Source of the DNA: Cyprinodon diabolis
Lineage: Eukaryota; Chordata; Actinopteri; Cyprinodontiformes; Cyprinodontidae
DNA: 64,000 nucleotides
Assembly (NCBI GenBank): GCA_030533445.1
Contig: CM060068.1
Location: 32,411,510-32,475,509, forward strand
Reading direction: 5' to 3'
Shown here: piece by piece, positions 15,739-26,466 of the stretch
How the letters are laid out: every line of letters starts with the position of its first letter
Numbering within the stretch: position 1 is the stretch's first letter
Made by a program: the position numbers and the translations under genes
Notes under the pieces: model-generated
What the model was told of the DNA's origin: nothing
Seen by the model: the letters and a program-made list of their open reading frames with translations, nothing else
Database searches by the model: none

Positions 15739-17930
15739 CTTCCATTGTGAATAATCCTCAGTTGTGTTAATCCTCAGCTTATCAATCAAAACACAAATCA
15801 TCGTGATTTAAAAAGTTATAGAATATCATCCAACTATTTCAACATTTTCTTAAAGAATTTTTATCTTTTAGATGTTTAATGTTTGCTTGGGCCTTGACTA
15901 CTGGGTCATACTGATATGGATTTACATAAAATATTTTTTTATTATTATTATTTATATGCAATAATGATGACAAGGAAGTTATCTAATGCATGGAGGATAT
16001 TAACTGCTCATAACCTTTTGAACAGAACCTCACTTTAAAAGTGCTGACCTGCCCTTTTAACACAGTATCAGTCAAAGTTGTATTTCTTAGACTTTACACA
16101 AGTATTACAACTTTCTAAAAAAAAGAAAATAATATATTTCTTTGTGTTCTTAATGCTTAACAATTTACATGAATAAGTCCATTTTTTTAAGCAAGTTTAC
16201 ACTGTGTGTTTTTTTTAACAACGAGAACAGAAGCGACAGATGTAGTGTTTGAGTAAAAAGAGGTTGATGTGACTCTGACGGGGCTAATGTTGTTTCATTT
16301 AAAAGTCTGATCAGATAAGATTCACTGCTTTGTATTTTTATTAGAAAAGACAGCACTGATAGGCCATAAATTCCTCAAAATACACACACAGCATCTGATC
16401 CTTTTCCTCTCGCAGTGACAGCAAACTGAAAGGGCGCTGGTAAAAATCTTATTTCGACATAAAAATCTAATCTTTAAGTCACAGTGGATCAACTCTTCTA
16501 GTTGATCTCTGTATTTGAACATCTATCGTGACAGATTAAAAAAGTTTCAGAGGGAATGTTGTTTTTAAGTAAAAACAATTCATGCTTGTGAGCCAAGGTG
16601 TTCCTGTGCCCCTCCGCTGTCACTCGCATTCAACTCGAGAGTGATAAGACAACAAAAGTCCCTGCTGATATTTAAATAGATTTATATGACATGACACAGT
16701 AGTGAGTTGAAGATGCCCCCTACTACGTAGTTCCACTGTGCACTCACACTAGCAGACACACACTACCCTCCCAACCTTCTATCCCCTTGCATGTTTTCTC
16801 ATCTTTTCTGAATCTGCTCATTGATTTTTATTTATTCTCCCCTCCCAGTCATATGAAACAACTTCTGACATGAAATTAATCCAAATGAAGAGAGTTTCCA
16901 GTAAAATTTCCTTCACTTTGAGATGATTTTATTGCTCCGACTTGACTGTGCTGTATGTTTAATGTCTTTAAACACATCAGCAGTAAAAGGCTGTTTGACT
17001 TCCACAGGTCTCGCCTAATGAGACAGAAATTAAAAAGGACAGGGATCAAACTGGCTGCAAACTCGGTGATGCAGACAATATTCAGTAAGTCATTATCACT
17101 CTTATCTTAACTGCGTTTTTCGCTACCTGTTTCTCTCCTGAGGGTTTCATTTATGAGAGGAGACAAACAAATAACAGATGGGTGAAAGCTTTGTCACATG
17201 CAAATCAGCACACATGTTTTCAATCATTCATGGTGAAATAAATGCCATTTGATTGCACTAGAAACGATTGTATATTCTGACTTATTCTAGAACATCCTCC
17301 TTTACAATAGTTGAGGAGTTATATAGCTGATTCTTGCCTGTTTATCAGTGTTAGCCCCTCTCAACAGGGCGCCACTCAGATTGCACCCCATAGACCCTGT
17401 CATATCTCTCAGAAGAGACTAGGCTTGCTTACCTCTGGTTCCTGGGTTTAGTGAGCTGGAAGGAGCTAATTTGATTGACTTTCACCTCCCTTTCTCTCTC
17501 TCGCCTGTATCTCACAGTCCCCTGACAGTGCAAGACTTTTCTGCTCAGTGAGTGTATTGACAGGCAGTCAGTTAACACTTGACATGTCAATGTCCAGTCT
17601 GCTCAAGTCTTGTTAGATTCCAATCGTTTCTGTATATTTCTCCTTGATGGAGACGCTATGCTATGAAGGAGATTATTTCAAGCTTATTTTTTCTTTTGCA
17701 CAAGTCTGCAGCTATTTGGTTGGTTGGAGTTAATTTGCTTGCCTATACTTGATCATAAAGTCAGTAGAAAACAACTAGAATACCTTAAACTTCTCTATAT
17801 TTTACCGCATTAATAACCACAAACTACAAGCTTTTTTTTTAATAGAGATGATGGGTTTCAGACCAACATAAAGTAAAACACAACACTTAAATATAGGGAT
17901 GCATACTTTTCAAAGTTATAAGGAAAAATA
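15738..17930. other. Non-coding sequence, nothing recognisable
   Basis: AT-rich unique sequence with no gene, RNA or transposon signature that I can support. Confidence 0.4.
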
Positions 17931-18925
17931 CAGGAGTTGGACAATGAAACTGAAACAGCTGGTTTTAGACCCCAATAATTTATTAGTATGGTGTAGGGCC
18001 TTCTTTTGCGGCCAATACAGCGTCAACTCCTCTTGGGAATGACATATACAAGTCCTGCACAGTGGTCAGAGGGATTTTAAGACATTCTTCTTGCAGGATT
18101 GTGGCCAGGTCACGACCTAATGCTGGTGGAGGAAAATGTTTCCTGACTCGCTCCTCAAAAACACCCCAAAGGGTCTCAACAATATTTAGATCTGGTGACT
18201 GTGCAGGCCATGGGAGATGTCCAACTTCACTTTCATGTTCATCAAACCAATTGGTGCATTGTCATCCTGATAAACAGCACCTCCTTCAGGATACAATGTT
18301 TGAACCATTGGATGCACATGGTCCTCCAGAATGGTTCGATAGTCCTTGGCAGTGATGCGCCCATCTTGCACAAGGATGGGGCCAAGGGAATGCCATAATA
18401 TGGCAGCCCAAACCATCACTGATCCACCCCCATGCTGGATGCAGGAGATGCAGGAGAGTTGAGGTTCACATTTAATTTTGCTTTGATTTGGGCAGCCGTG
18501 GTTTTATGTTTTTTGGATACAATCCGGGTTAGTACCCGAACATCCCTTTCAGACAGCTTCCTCTTGCGTCCACAGTTAATCCTGTTGGATGTGGTTCGTC
18601 CTTCTCGGTGGTATGCTGACATTACCCTCGATACCGTGGCTCTTGATACATCACAAAGACTTGCTGTCCTGGTCACAGATGCGCCAGCAAGACGTGCACC
18701 AACAATTTGTCCTCTTTTGAACTCTGGTATGTCACCCATAATGTTGTGTGCATTGCAATATTTTGAGCAAAACTGTGCTCTTACCCTGCTAATTGGACCT
18801 TCGCACTCTGCTCTTATTGGTTCAATGTGCAATTAATGAAGATTGGCCACCAGGCTGGTCCAATTTAGCCATGAAACCTCCCAAACTAAAATGAGAGGTG
18901 TTTCAGTTTCATTGTCCAACCCCTG
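17931..18925 (-). mobile_element. Tc1/mariner-type DNA transposon, internally deleted
   Basis: 995 bp. The outer 30 bases form inverted repeats matching at 28 of 30 positions (left begins CAGGAGTTGGACAATGAAAC; the right end reads CAGGGGTTGGACAATGAAAC on the minus strand). TA dinucleotides flank both ends (17929-17930, 18926-18927), the target duplication of this superfamily. It carries a broken transposase on the minus strand. It is non-autonomous, since the catalytic core is incomplete. Confidence 0.92.
17983..18739 (-). pseudogene. Tc1-like transposase, internal deletion and frameshift
   Basis: The minus strand begins with MGDIPEFKRGQIVGARLAG, then a helix-turn-helix (DVSRATVSRVMSAY) and the linker GRKRKLSERD. 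After about LNVNLNSP the reading jumps to GGGSVMVWAAILWHSLGPIL, losing roughly 100 codons that should hold the first catalytic Asp. The second Asp region is present (VYQDDNAPI). A one-base frame change then precedes EHESEVGHLPWPAQSPDLNI and the Glu of VETLWGVFEERV. The frame ends KEGPTPY and stop at 17983-17985. The deletion, frame break and altered D-E spacing make it inactive. Confidence 0.9.
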
Positions 18926-20339
18926 TAAGTGTATGACATCAACAGGTTTTCAGCTCCTTCTACTTTAATGACCTGAAATAAAATCTAGTGTAAACAATTT
19001 TCTTCATTTGTTAGAATAATTATTAATGATCATGTGTGATGTTTATTACACCTTAATATTAGCGTTTCAGAACTGATGTTTTCCCCAGTAGATTATCAAA
19101 TGAAGACAGATCCTCTGTCCTAATACACAGTTATAATCTTCACTCTGTACATGGCAAATATTTGTGAATTGAATGAGAGCAATTTCCAGCTGAGAACAAA
19201 GTGTAATATTTTGATGTGGCTGGAGCCATGGATGTCTCCTTATCTGCAAACGTGTATGATGTAACGATGTGGCATACTAAGGTTTAAAAAGCTTCTCTAC
19301 CTGTTTGTCAGGGCCACTTCCCGTGAAGTGAGCCCAGCTGGTGAGCGCTGTCTTCTGTAACTCTAAGCAACTTCCAACATTCCAATTTCTATCAGAATCT
19401 GTTGTCATGTCTCATGGTTAATTAATACGTATACGTTATGAAGTGTTATTTAAAGAGTTTGTCCCGAGTGATTTTCCGAGTTCAGGAAAAAGAACCGGAG
19501 AAAGAAAGCTTCAAGTGCAGAGACAGAGCTTTCCTTTAACATGTAGACCCCACCGGTGTGTAACAAATGCAACAAAAATAATTTTCAGACTGGCAAAGGT
19601 TTACTTTCTGCCTGGTAAAGCACCCAGACATTGAATGAAATAAGTCGATAAAAGCACCCACCTGCAAGAATGAGCCAATTACAGTCCAGAATGTAATCAA
19701 ACTCAGAAGCTGTGGCAAAACTTGAACATTGATGCTCATAAAGTATACATTTAACTGGATTCTGATTTTGAGTTATTCACATTAACGACCCTGGATAGAA
19801 TTCTCTCAAAGATGGAGCAGCTGCTGGTAACGTAGCATATGATAGCTATTGGTAATATTATCCAGAATACTTTAAGTATTACAGCGGATGTTTTACAAGG
19901 TATAAGAGAACATAAGTACTTGTCACACTTTTCAGACATTTACTTTAATATATGTACATATGTATTTACTTTAATGTATGTATGTATATGTGTGTGTGTG
20001 TGTGTGTGTGTGAAGGGGTCAACTCAGTCAGATCTCCTTATTTTTTAGTACACTACATTCAGTAGACTCAAAATCCAACAAATGAAACATTTTTGGCCAT
20101 AGTACAAACTTTATTTATTTGCAAAATCAAAAATACATTATATTTGACTCTGTGAGCAACATATTTTTCTGCTTTATTAGTTGCTTTATTATATTTATTT
20201 AGTTAGTACTTTACACATCATTTAGAATATCAGTAAACCATCTTTACAGATCACCTTTCTGTCACTTTTCTACAGTGGGACCTCATCTTGTTTTCCATCA
20301 TAATTTGTCCACAACTTCACTCTTTTTGAGAGACCATAT
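18926..20339. other. Non-coding sequence with a short (GT)n
   Basis: No gene is supported. It contains the (GT)n array listed separately and AT-rich unique sequence. Confidence 0.4.
19989..20012. repeat. (GT)12 microsatellite
   Basis: A short GT dinucleotide run preceded by TATG-rich sequence. Confidence 0.9.
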
Positions 20340-21340
20340 TTGGGTTCTTGAATGGCATTTGACTTTTTCCTGTTTCTTTTGAAATCAACAATCATCTCCC
20401 TTGTTCTGTTGACATTCAGAATCAGATGATTTCTTTCCACACTATGCCACAGTGAGATTCACAAGCTCACACTGGTCCCCAGGTGCCACACAATGCCAGC
20501 CCCCTGCTCCTCAAGGGGATGGGTTAAACGCAGAGAGTTCATTTCGTTGAGAACTGTTGCCTGAGTTTTCTTTTGGTACCAGAATAAGGCAGGGGAGCAT
20601 TTTACAAGACTCAAACTGTCTTCAGGCTAAGGTAAGAGAGGAGCCGTATAATCCCACATAGCTGCTCTGCACAAGCCTTCAGAACTCTAAAGCTGACACA
20701 ATTTTGGACCTAGTGCCTACTCCATTCTCTCTAGATGCCTCTTATCTTGACTTATAAATGCAGGCAGGTGGAAGAGAGATGTCCCATTCTCCGGTCGAGG
20801 ACAAGTGAATAGAAGCAAGAAGGTCAATAGTACAGGTGGAAATCTATTAATTTGGGTGTGTGAGGGAAGCTTTGGATGAAGCTGAACTGAACCTATTTAG
20901 GAATGTGTTCAGTTCACTGGCTTTGTCCAGACTTCCATCTGTCTAATCGTTCCTCTGGTTGAAGGCTGTGATTGTCGTCATCCCTGACCACACATAGTTG
21001 GTATTGGTCTGCCATAGCTTGCTTTCCAGCTTCTTCCTGTATGCCTCCTTGTGTTCTCCTTACGTATCTTGAACGTAGGCTGCTTCTGACTCCTCAATAA
21101 TTCCCTCTCTCCCTTTTTGAAGGTTCCTTTTTCTTGTTTAGCAGTTACCTTTGATCACTGGGGATCCAGCGTTTATTAATGGGGAAGTATGTCTCTGTTC
21201 TGGTGGGGCTTTAATTATCTATAAAGAGGTTTATATAGTTAGTCATACATTAATTTATTGCATTGATGCCCTCTCCATATAACTGACATCCAAGCATGTA
21301 GCCTCAACATAACCTTGCAGGACCTCTTCAGAAAAACAAG
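20340..21340 (-). mobile_element. Degenerate LINE coding fragments (Rex1/L2-like), broken and partly deleted
   Basis: Minus-strand fragments keep LINE order. Around 20880-21100 they give KLESKLWQTN, then YVWSGMTTITAFNQRND and DKASELNTF, which resemble the conserved LINE stretch before the reverse transcriptase. At about 20345-20440 they give HSVERNHLILNVNRTREMIV followed by DFKRNR, the reverse-transcriptase motif that usually reads N-x-L-x-LN-x-x-KTKE-hh-hDFR. Stops and frame changes are frequent, and the spacing between blocks is shorter than expected. A plus-strand stretch at about 20465-20560 with GGGGATGGGTTAAACGCAGA looks like the 3' end of a different retroposon. Exact boundaries are uncertain. 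Confidence 0.55.
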
Positions 21341-21590
21341 ACTATGCTATGATTTCCCATGAGGAGACCTTACTTTTTACAGTTTTTGCTTTTCAAACAT
21401 GAATTTCAAACCATCTCAATTGCAAAAATGCTTGATTTTCTTCTAACCTTGCTGACTGGGAGGTGGTCGTGTGAGGCTGATCGCCCCGTTGTTACCCCCT
21501 GTACACTACACAATGCACGATCAGGCTGAAAGTCTGAAAACAACAAAAATCGTACAGTTTATGCCCAGCTTTATAGACTTTGCAACAATC

Positions 21591-22860
21591 CAGTGAGCAT
21601 GCACAAGCTTTTAAACATTTTGTCACAATACAAGCACAAAAAAGGTGCAAAAAATGAAAGGAAAATATTAGATCATTTTCTACATTTTCAACCCTAAAAA
21701 TTTATTTGTTCTCAATGTAACACAGGGTTAGTAAAAGTGCAAAAGAATGGTAGCCTGAATTTTTCAGTGACACTTCCAGTACAGTATTAGTTGGCTAATC
21801 ACTCCTCAACTTAATCCCAGTCCTCAACTCTGCCACAGCCTAAATGAACCACTGATTCATGCAGAGTAAGTGGATCAGTGCAATTTCTTGTATATCCTAA
21901 GTGGTGAATCACTTTTCTTCAGCCTTTCCAGTGGGATGGCTCGGCAAATCTGGAGTTAATTAAAACTTACTTTGTTTCTTAGCTTGGAGAAACAAGCTGA
22001 CTCATGCTGACTTTAACTGAAGTGAGAAAGCATTCAGTTAATGGAATGGTATTTCTTTAGATTGTTCTACAAGAGATTCATTCGTTAGAACAAACCGTTT
22101 TAACACTACCTTACTGAAGGATCAATATCCCTTGCTAGAAGGAAAGTCATTTGCAGCATCTAATATGTTCTTCGCCAGGAACTTTTCAGGCAGTAAATTT
22201 GCTGAAAAAATGCATCCCCACTGCATAATGCTGCCACCACCATGTTTCACAGAGAGGGATTCACATTGAGGGGAGTATATAGGGTACATTTTCTTTTAAG
22301 CTTTGGCATCCCCTTACATTTTTGCCTTGTCCATTTCATGCCTTGTAAAAAACTCTAAATGAGAGTGCTTGCTCCTTCAACCACATATTTCATATTGCAA
22401 GACTTCCATAGAGGCTATTTGTCCCTTTAACATATTTTGTTACTCTATGGCTCCTTAAAAGATTTTCTTGGCCACTTGACTACTTCTTTGATCATTGCTC
22501 AAGTAGTTCAACCTGTCAGATAGGCTGCCATGCACAGTTTACCATAATATTTATATTTTCAGATGATTGACTGAACAAGGTTCTGTGAGTTCTTTGAGGC
22601 TCAGTACATTGTTTTAGAATGAAAACTACCCTTAAACCTCCTGTTATATTTGCAACTACCCTTAATGTATCAAAGTGAAGTGAACCAAATGATGCAGCAG
22701 AACCTTTGGGAATATTACTACTAAGAAAAATTAACCATTTAAAATGTTTTGCATTTGTTTATGATAGAGGATACAAATAAAAGGCACAAAAGTTTGTGAT
22801 TTTAATCCAACAAAATGGAGACTAGCTAAAGGGATATTAACATGTTTACAGGGTGCTATA
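21591..22860 (-). mobile_element. Ancient Tc1-like transposon relic
   Basis: The left end has CACAAGCTTTTAAACATTTT then GTCACAATACAAGCAC, and the right end has AAGTTTGTGATTTTAATCC, CAACAAAATGG and GTTTACAGGGTGC. Both resemble terminal regions common to fish Tc1 families. Between them, on the minus strand, 22218-22250 encodes VKHGGGSIMQW, the hallmark Tc1 transposase motif. The remainder of the transposase is decayed beyond reading. Ends are approximate. Confidence 0.55.
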
Positions 22861-24079
22861 TATAAACCAAGAACATATTAAAGTTGCAAACTTCAACTTT
22901 GTTGTTTCTTGATGTTTTCATTGGTTTAGACAGCATACAGCACATATACACAGCATACAAACGATATGCACAAAGAATAATCCAGGGGTCCATTTCATGA
23001 AGTAGGTTTACCAAAAACTCAAAGTTGTCTAAACCTTAAAGCAGGGAAACTCTGACTTTTCTGCTTCACAAAGAGAGTTTACTCAACATCTGTTCCAATC
23101 ACTGTAGTAACATTCTCCACAGAGCCAACCTGGTCAGTAGCAGGTTTTGTGTGTATGTATATATATATCATTCATTAGTACATGAAGAACTACTGAAATT
23201 ATTTTCATTTCTATGATAACAACCTAATGAACCAACTGGAACAAGCTGAAGCCATTCTATGGGACTGATAGCCGCTTATAACAGTCATTTGTCTGCAAAT
23301 AGCCACTTTACTTTGTAAAAGAAGACTGAATCAACATGAGTATGGACGCATGAAATGATCCACAGGTTATGTATAGTAGAACGTTTTCATTTTTCATCCT
23401 CACCTCCTGCCAGAAGATTTCATCTAAATAGATACATTGATCCACTAACAACCTCGGTGGCAAGCCGTTTTGATATGTACTAGTTTTACTGAATATGTAT
23501 TCCTGATATCTGTAAAAAAAAAAGTTTTCTTTGTCTAAATCACCATTTCAAACAAAGTGACAGTCTCCACATCTATAATAAACATTCTGGATGTCTAGAA
23601 ATTTCAGATTTCCATATACATAGTATTACTGGTCAGAATTGTATTATTTTAACTTTTTCAACAGCTATCATAAATATATTTTCAGTCAAGCTGATAAATG
23701 TCAGAATGGCCACTTAAAATGTGTAAGCATTTTTTTCCTTTACTTTCTAAAATTCAGTTTCTGCTACAAAAATGTAATAAAAAAACGTATTATTACAGTT
23801 AGGTCTATGAGTGTGATTCTGATCGGTAAGAATCTTATTTTAGTCATCTACAAATGGAACAACAGAGAGGACTGCTTTTAATAAATGTAAAAATGGCCTG
23901 CCATAGACTTCATATAAACTTGCGCATTCACTCGAGCAACAATCTTCTCCTTTGCCATCTTCCTCTCCTTTGTATCTGTAGCACTGATTCTCTGTCTTTG
24001 AAACACATTCTCCTTTTTTATTTTATTATTTTGCATTTCTACATCAAAATCTTTAGTTCCAGTGGGGTGAAATAGGCAC
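22861..24079. other. Non-coding sequence with a possible dispersed repeat
   Basis: 22984-23150 (GTCCATTTCATGAAGTAGG, AACTCTGACTTTTCTGC and nearby) resembles a dispersed fish repeat with GTTTCA-GAAGCAGGTT-type ends; I cannot name the family. The rest has no recognisable content. Confidence 0.3.
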
Positions 24080-24310
24080 TTCCTGTTGCCTGTTGTCATG
24101 GTGACTCATCAAATCGGTGCTCCACTGATAATGGCTTTTCATACTTGTTGCGCACACGCTTATCTCTGAGTGGACCTAATTAAAATTGATTGAACTAATT
24201 GTTAGCAGCCGTTGTGAAACAGAACACTCGACTTTCTAATTCCCGGCTTTAGGCTAGATCTATTTAGAGTTGCGGATTTGAATCTGAATTTGTGGCACCT
24301 GCTCCGCTAA
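24080..24310. promoter_or_regulatory. Candidate conserved enhancer with X-box-like and homeodomain motifs
   Basis: Unique, moderately GC-balanced block. It contains GTTGTCATGGTGAC (24092-24105), which fits the palindromic RFX X-box layout. CTAATTAAAATTGATTG and AACTAATT at 24176-24200 supply several TAAT/TGAT homeodomain cores. GGCACCTGCTCC near 24295 includes an E-box CACCTG. It lies about 16 kb downstream of zic2a. The regulatory role is inference from motif density. Confidence 0.35.
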
Positions 24311-25689
24311 ATGGATCCATGTCATAAAAATATATATATGAAAATAATAAGGAAATGCAAAAAAAAAGTATTCAAACTTTTAGTTCTTTACATGCTATTC
24401 ATCACTCACTTTGTAAGTCACCAAATCATTTGTAATTGAAATAAATTTCTGAAAGATTTTTAGAGTTCAGTAATAATTAATTCCACAAAGAGCCAGTAAC
24501 TAGAGGTGGTTTGCAGACAGATGGAGTGCATGATATCTATATACCAGTGCTTAAGTGACAAAAGGTGTCAAGGCATCACTTGTTTGTTGTAGTGCTTTCA
24601 TTTATCTTACTGACACATTTATGCATATATTTCCAAAAGAGACACATTTGTCATGCAAGGCATGAATATAAACATGACTCCCAAAAATTGTCACACACTG
24701 CTCTTTTCAACAGAACAGACTGACAGTACCTCCTGCCTCCTGTTTTCCTGCTGCAAACCTGTGAAGGAGGTGTTGATGTGTGTATGGTGCCTTGCTTTGG
24801 GAGAATAAGCTAAGTTTACTTTCCACAAAAAAACAAAACAAAAAACCCCCCAAAAAAACGCCAATGGCCAGCAGCTCTACCTGCCCCATTAGACCCTGAC
24901 ATCCCATCATCAGGGTTGTAGGGTCATGCAGGAGCTTGAGTCCTATCAACACTGAAGAAAAAAAAAAGGCTCTCTATCGACAGCCGCTTACAGCGTAGCA
25001 CGAGGTTTGGTAAAAACATAAAAGGAGTGGTATTCATGACATGATATATTCATGGCTGTTGCAAAACTGAAGGGGGGGTCCTTTTTTTTGTTTTAAAGGA
25101 AAAAAACTGTTTTCAGTTTAAACACATTCAGATTGAGCAAGAAATTCCCCCATGCATTAAATATTTGGACAAAGAGTCATCACTGGCTACTGATGAAAGA
25201 CAAAACTTTGCTGCATCAGGGAGACATGCAGATGACACACTGAGAAGAATTCATATTTTTGTCAGATGCACAGAATGCTTCCCAGAACATAACAGCCCAT
25301 CTTTGCCTCCCTGTACTCTGTCTACACTCATATCTCCCTCCTCTTTTTTTTTTTTACCAATGTTTACAGGCAACTGAGTGGGCGGCATGATGCTAAGGGT
25401 GGAATAACATAAGCTTTAACTCAGACACCTTTGGGACCAAGGCCGTAATCAGTAGGCTGTGGTGGCCCAGGTCAGGAGAAGATTTATGATGATTATGGCA
25501 TGTTAGCACTTGTCTCAGAATGGAATGGACAGATATATGAGCTCAATGATGGCAGGATTAGCAAGCCCACATGCTGATCAGTAACTACCGCACAAGGATG
25601 GCTTTAGTAGTTGTTGTAAAAATAGTTTTTCTTAAAGGATAGTTATTCTGAATAGGTCATTTAGATTCAAGAGGTGAGAACACCTTTTA
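24311..25689. other. Non-coding sequence, nothing recognisable
   Basis: AT-rich with A- and C-runs near 24825-24860 and 24955-24968. ORFs here match no family. Confidence 0.4.
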
Positions 25690-26466
25690 CAATTCTTATA
25701 TTTTGTTGCCCCATAATCACAAACTTCCACTCATTTCATTGGGATCATTGTAGAAAAACACAAAGTAGTGCATCATTTTGAAGTGAATAGTAAAAATATT
25801 GTGTTTTCCATACTATAAAATCAATTCAAGATCTGAAAAGTATGCCAATTAGCCAACTTAATCCTGATAATTTTATGTAAAGTCAAATAAGGAACAGTGT
25901 ACAAGACAACAGGAAGCGAGTGGCAGCTAGTACACTGGTCATAGGAGGCCAAATAAGAGCTATTTTGCCTGTGTGTTATGAAACCAAACCCTGAATGCAG
26001 CATCTTCACAGTGAGGCTTGGTAGTGACTTTCTGAAGTTGAGGGAATGTTTTTCTTAGCATAGGCAGGTAAACAGCTTAGACTTGATTAGAGGACTAATG
26101 ATAGACATAATGGTTTAGATGAAAATGTATCCATGGTTAGAATGGAGCAGCCAAAGTCCAGATCTACATGTTACCATAGTTAGATGTTTTTTAATTTGCA
26201 CTGTTCATCCAATCTGATGGACCTTGATGTATTTTGTAATCAAAGAAAGGACTCCAATCAAAGAAAGGACTCCAATCTCAAGATCTGTAGAGGCATACCC
26301 CAATATTTGCATTATAAAGTTCTTCATATTTTTAACATAAACAAGAAATCTTGAAAATTTTGCCAAAATGATGTGAATGATATCGTTAAAGTTTTTGTTT
26401 TGTTTTATCTATTGGCCCTGTTCTTTATGAAATACATTGAAGTTTTAGACTAAAACGTGAAAGTGG
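25690..26466. mobile_element. Decayed, internally deleted Tc1-like element
   Basis: 25690-25812 (ATTTTGTTGCCCCATAATC, then CACAAACTTCCACTCATTTC and ACACAAAGTAGTGCATCATT) strongly resembles the TIR-adjacent non-coding sequence of a widespread fish Tc1 family. About 26425-26466 (GAAATACATTGAAGTTTTAG, AAAACGTGAAAG) resembles the same sequence in reverse. The 600 bp between holds no transposase motif. An 18-bp tandem duplication (AATCAAAGAAAGGACTCC, 26238-26273) lies inside. Exact ends are not resolved. Confidence 0.45.
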
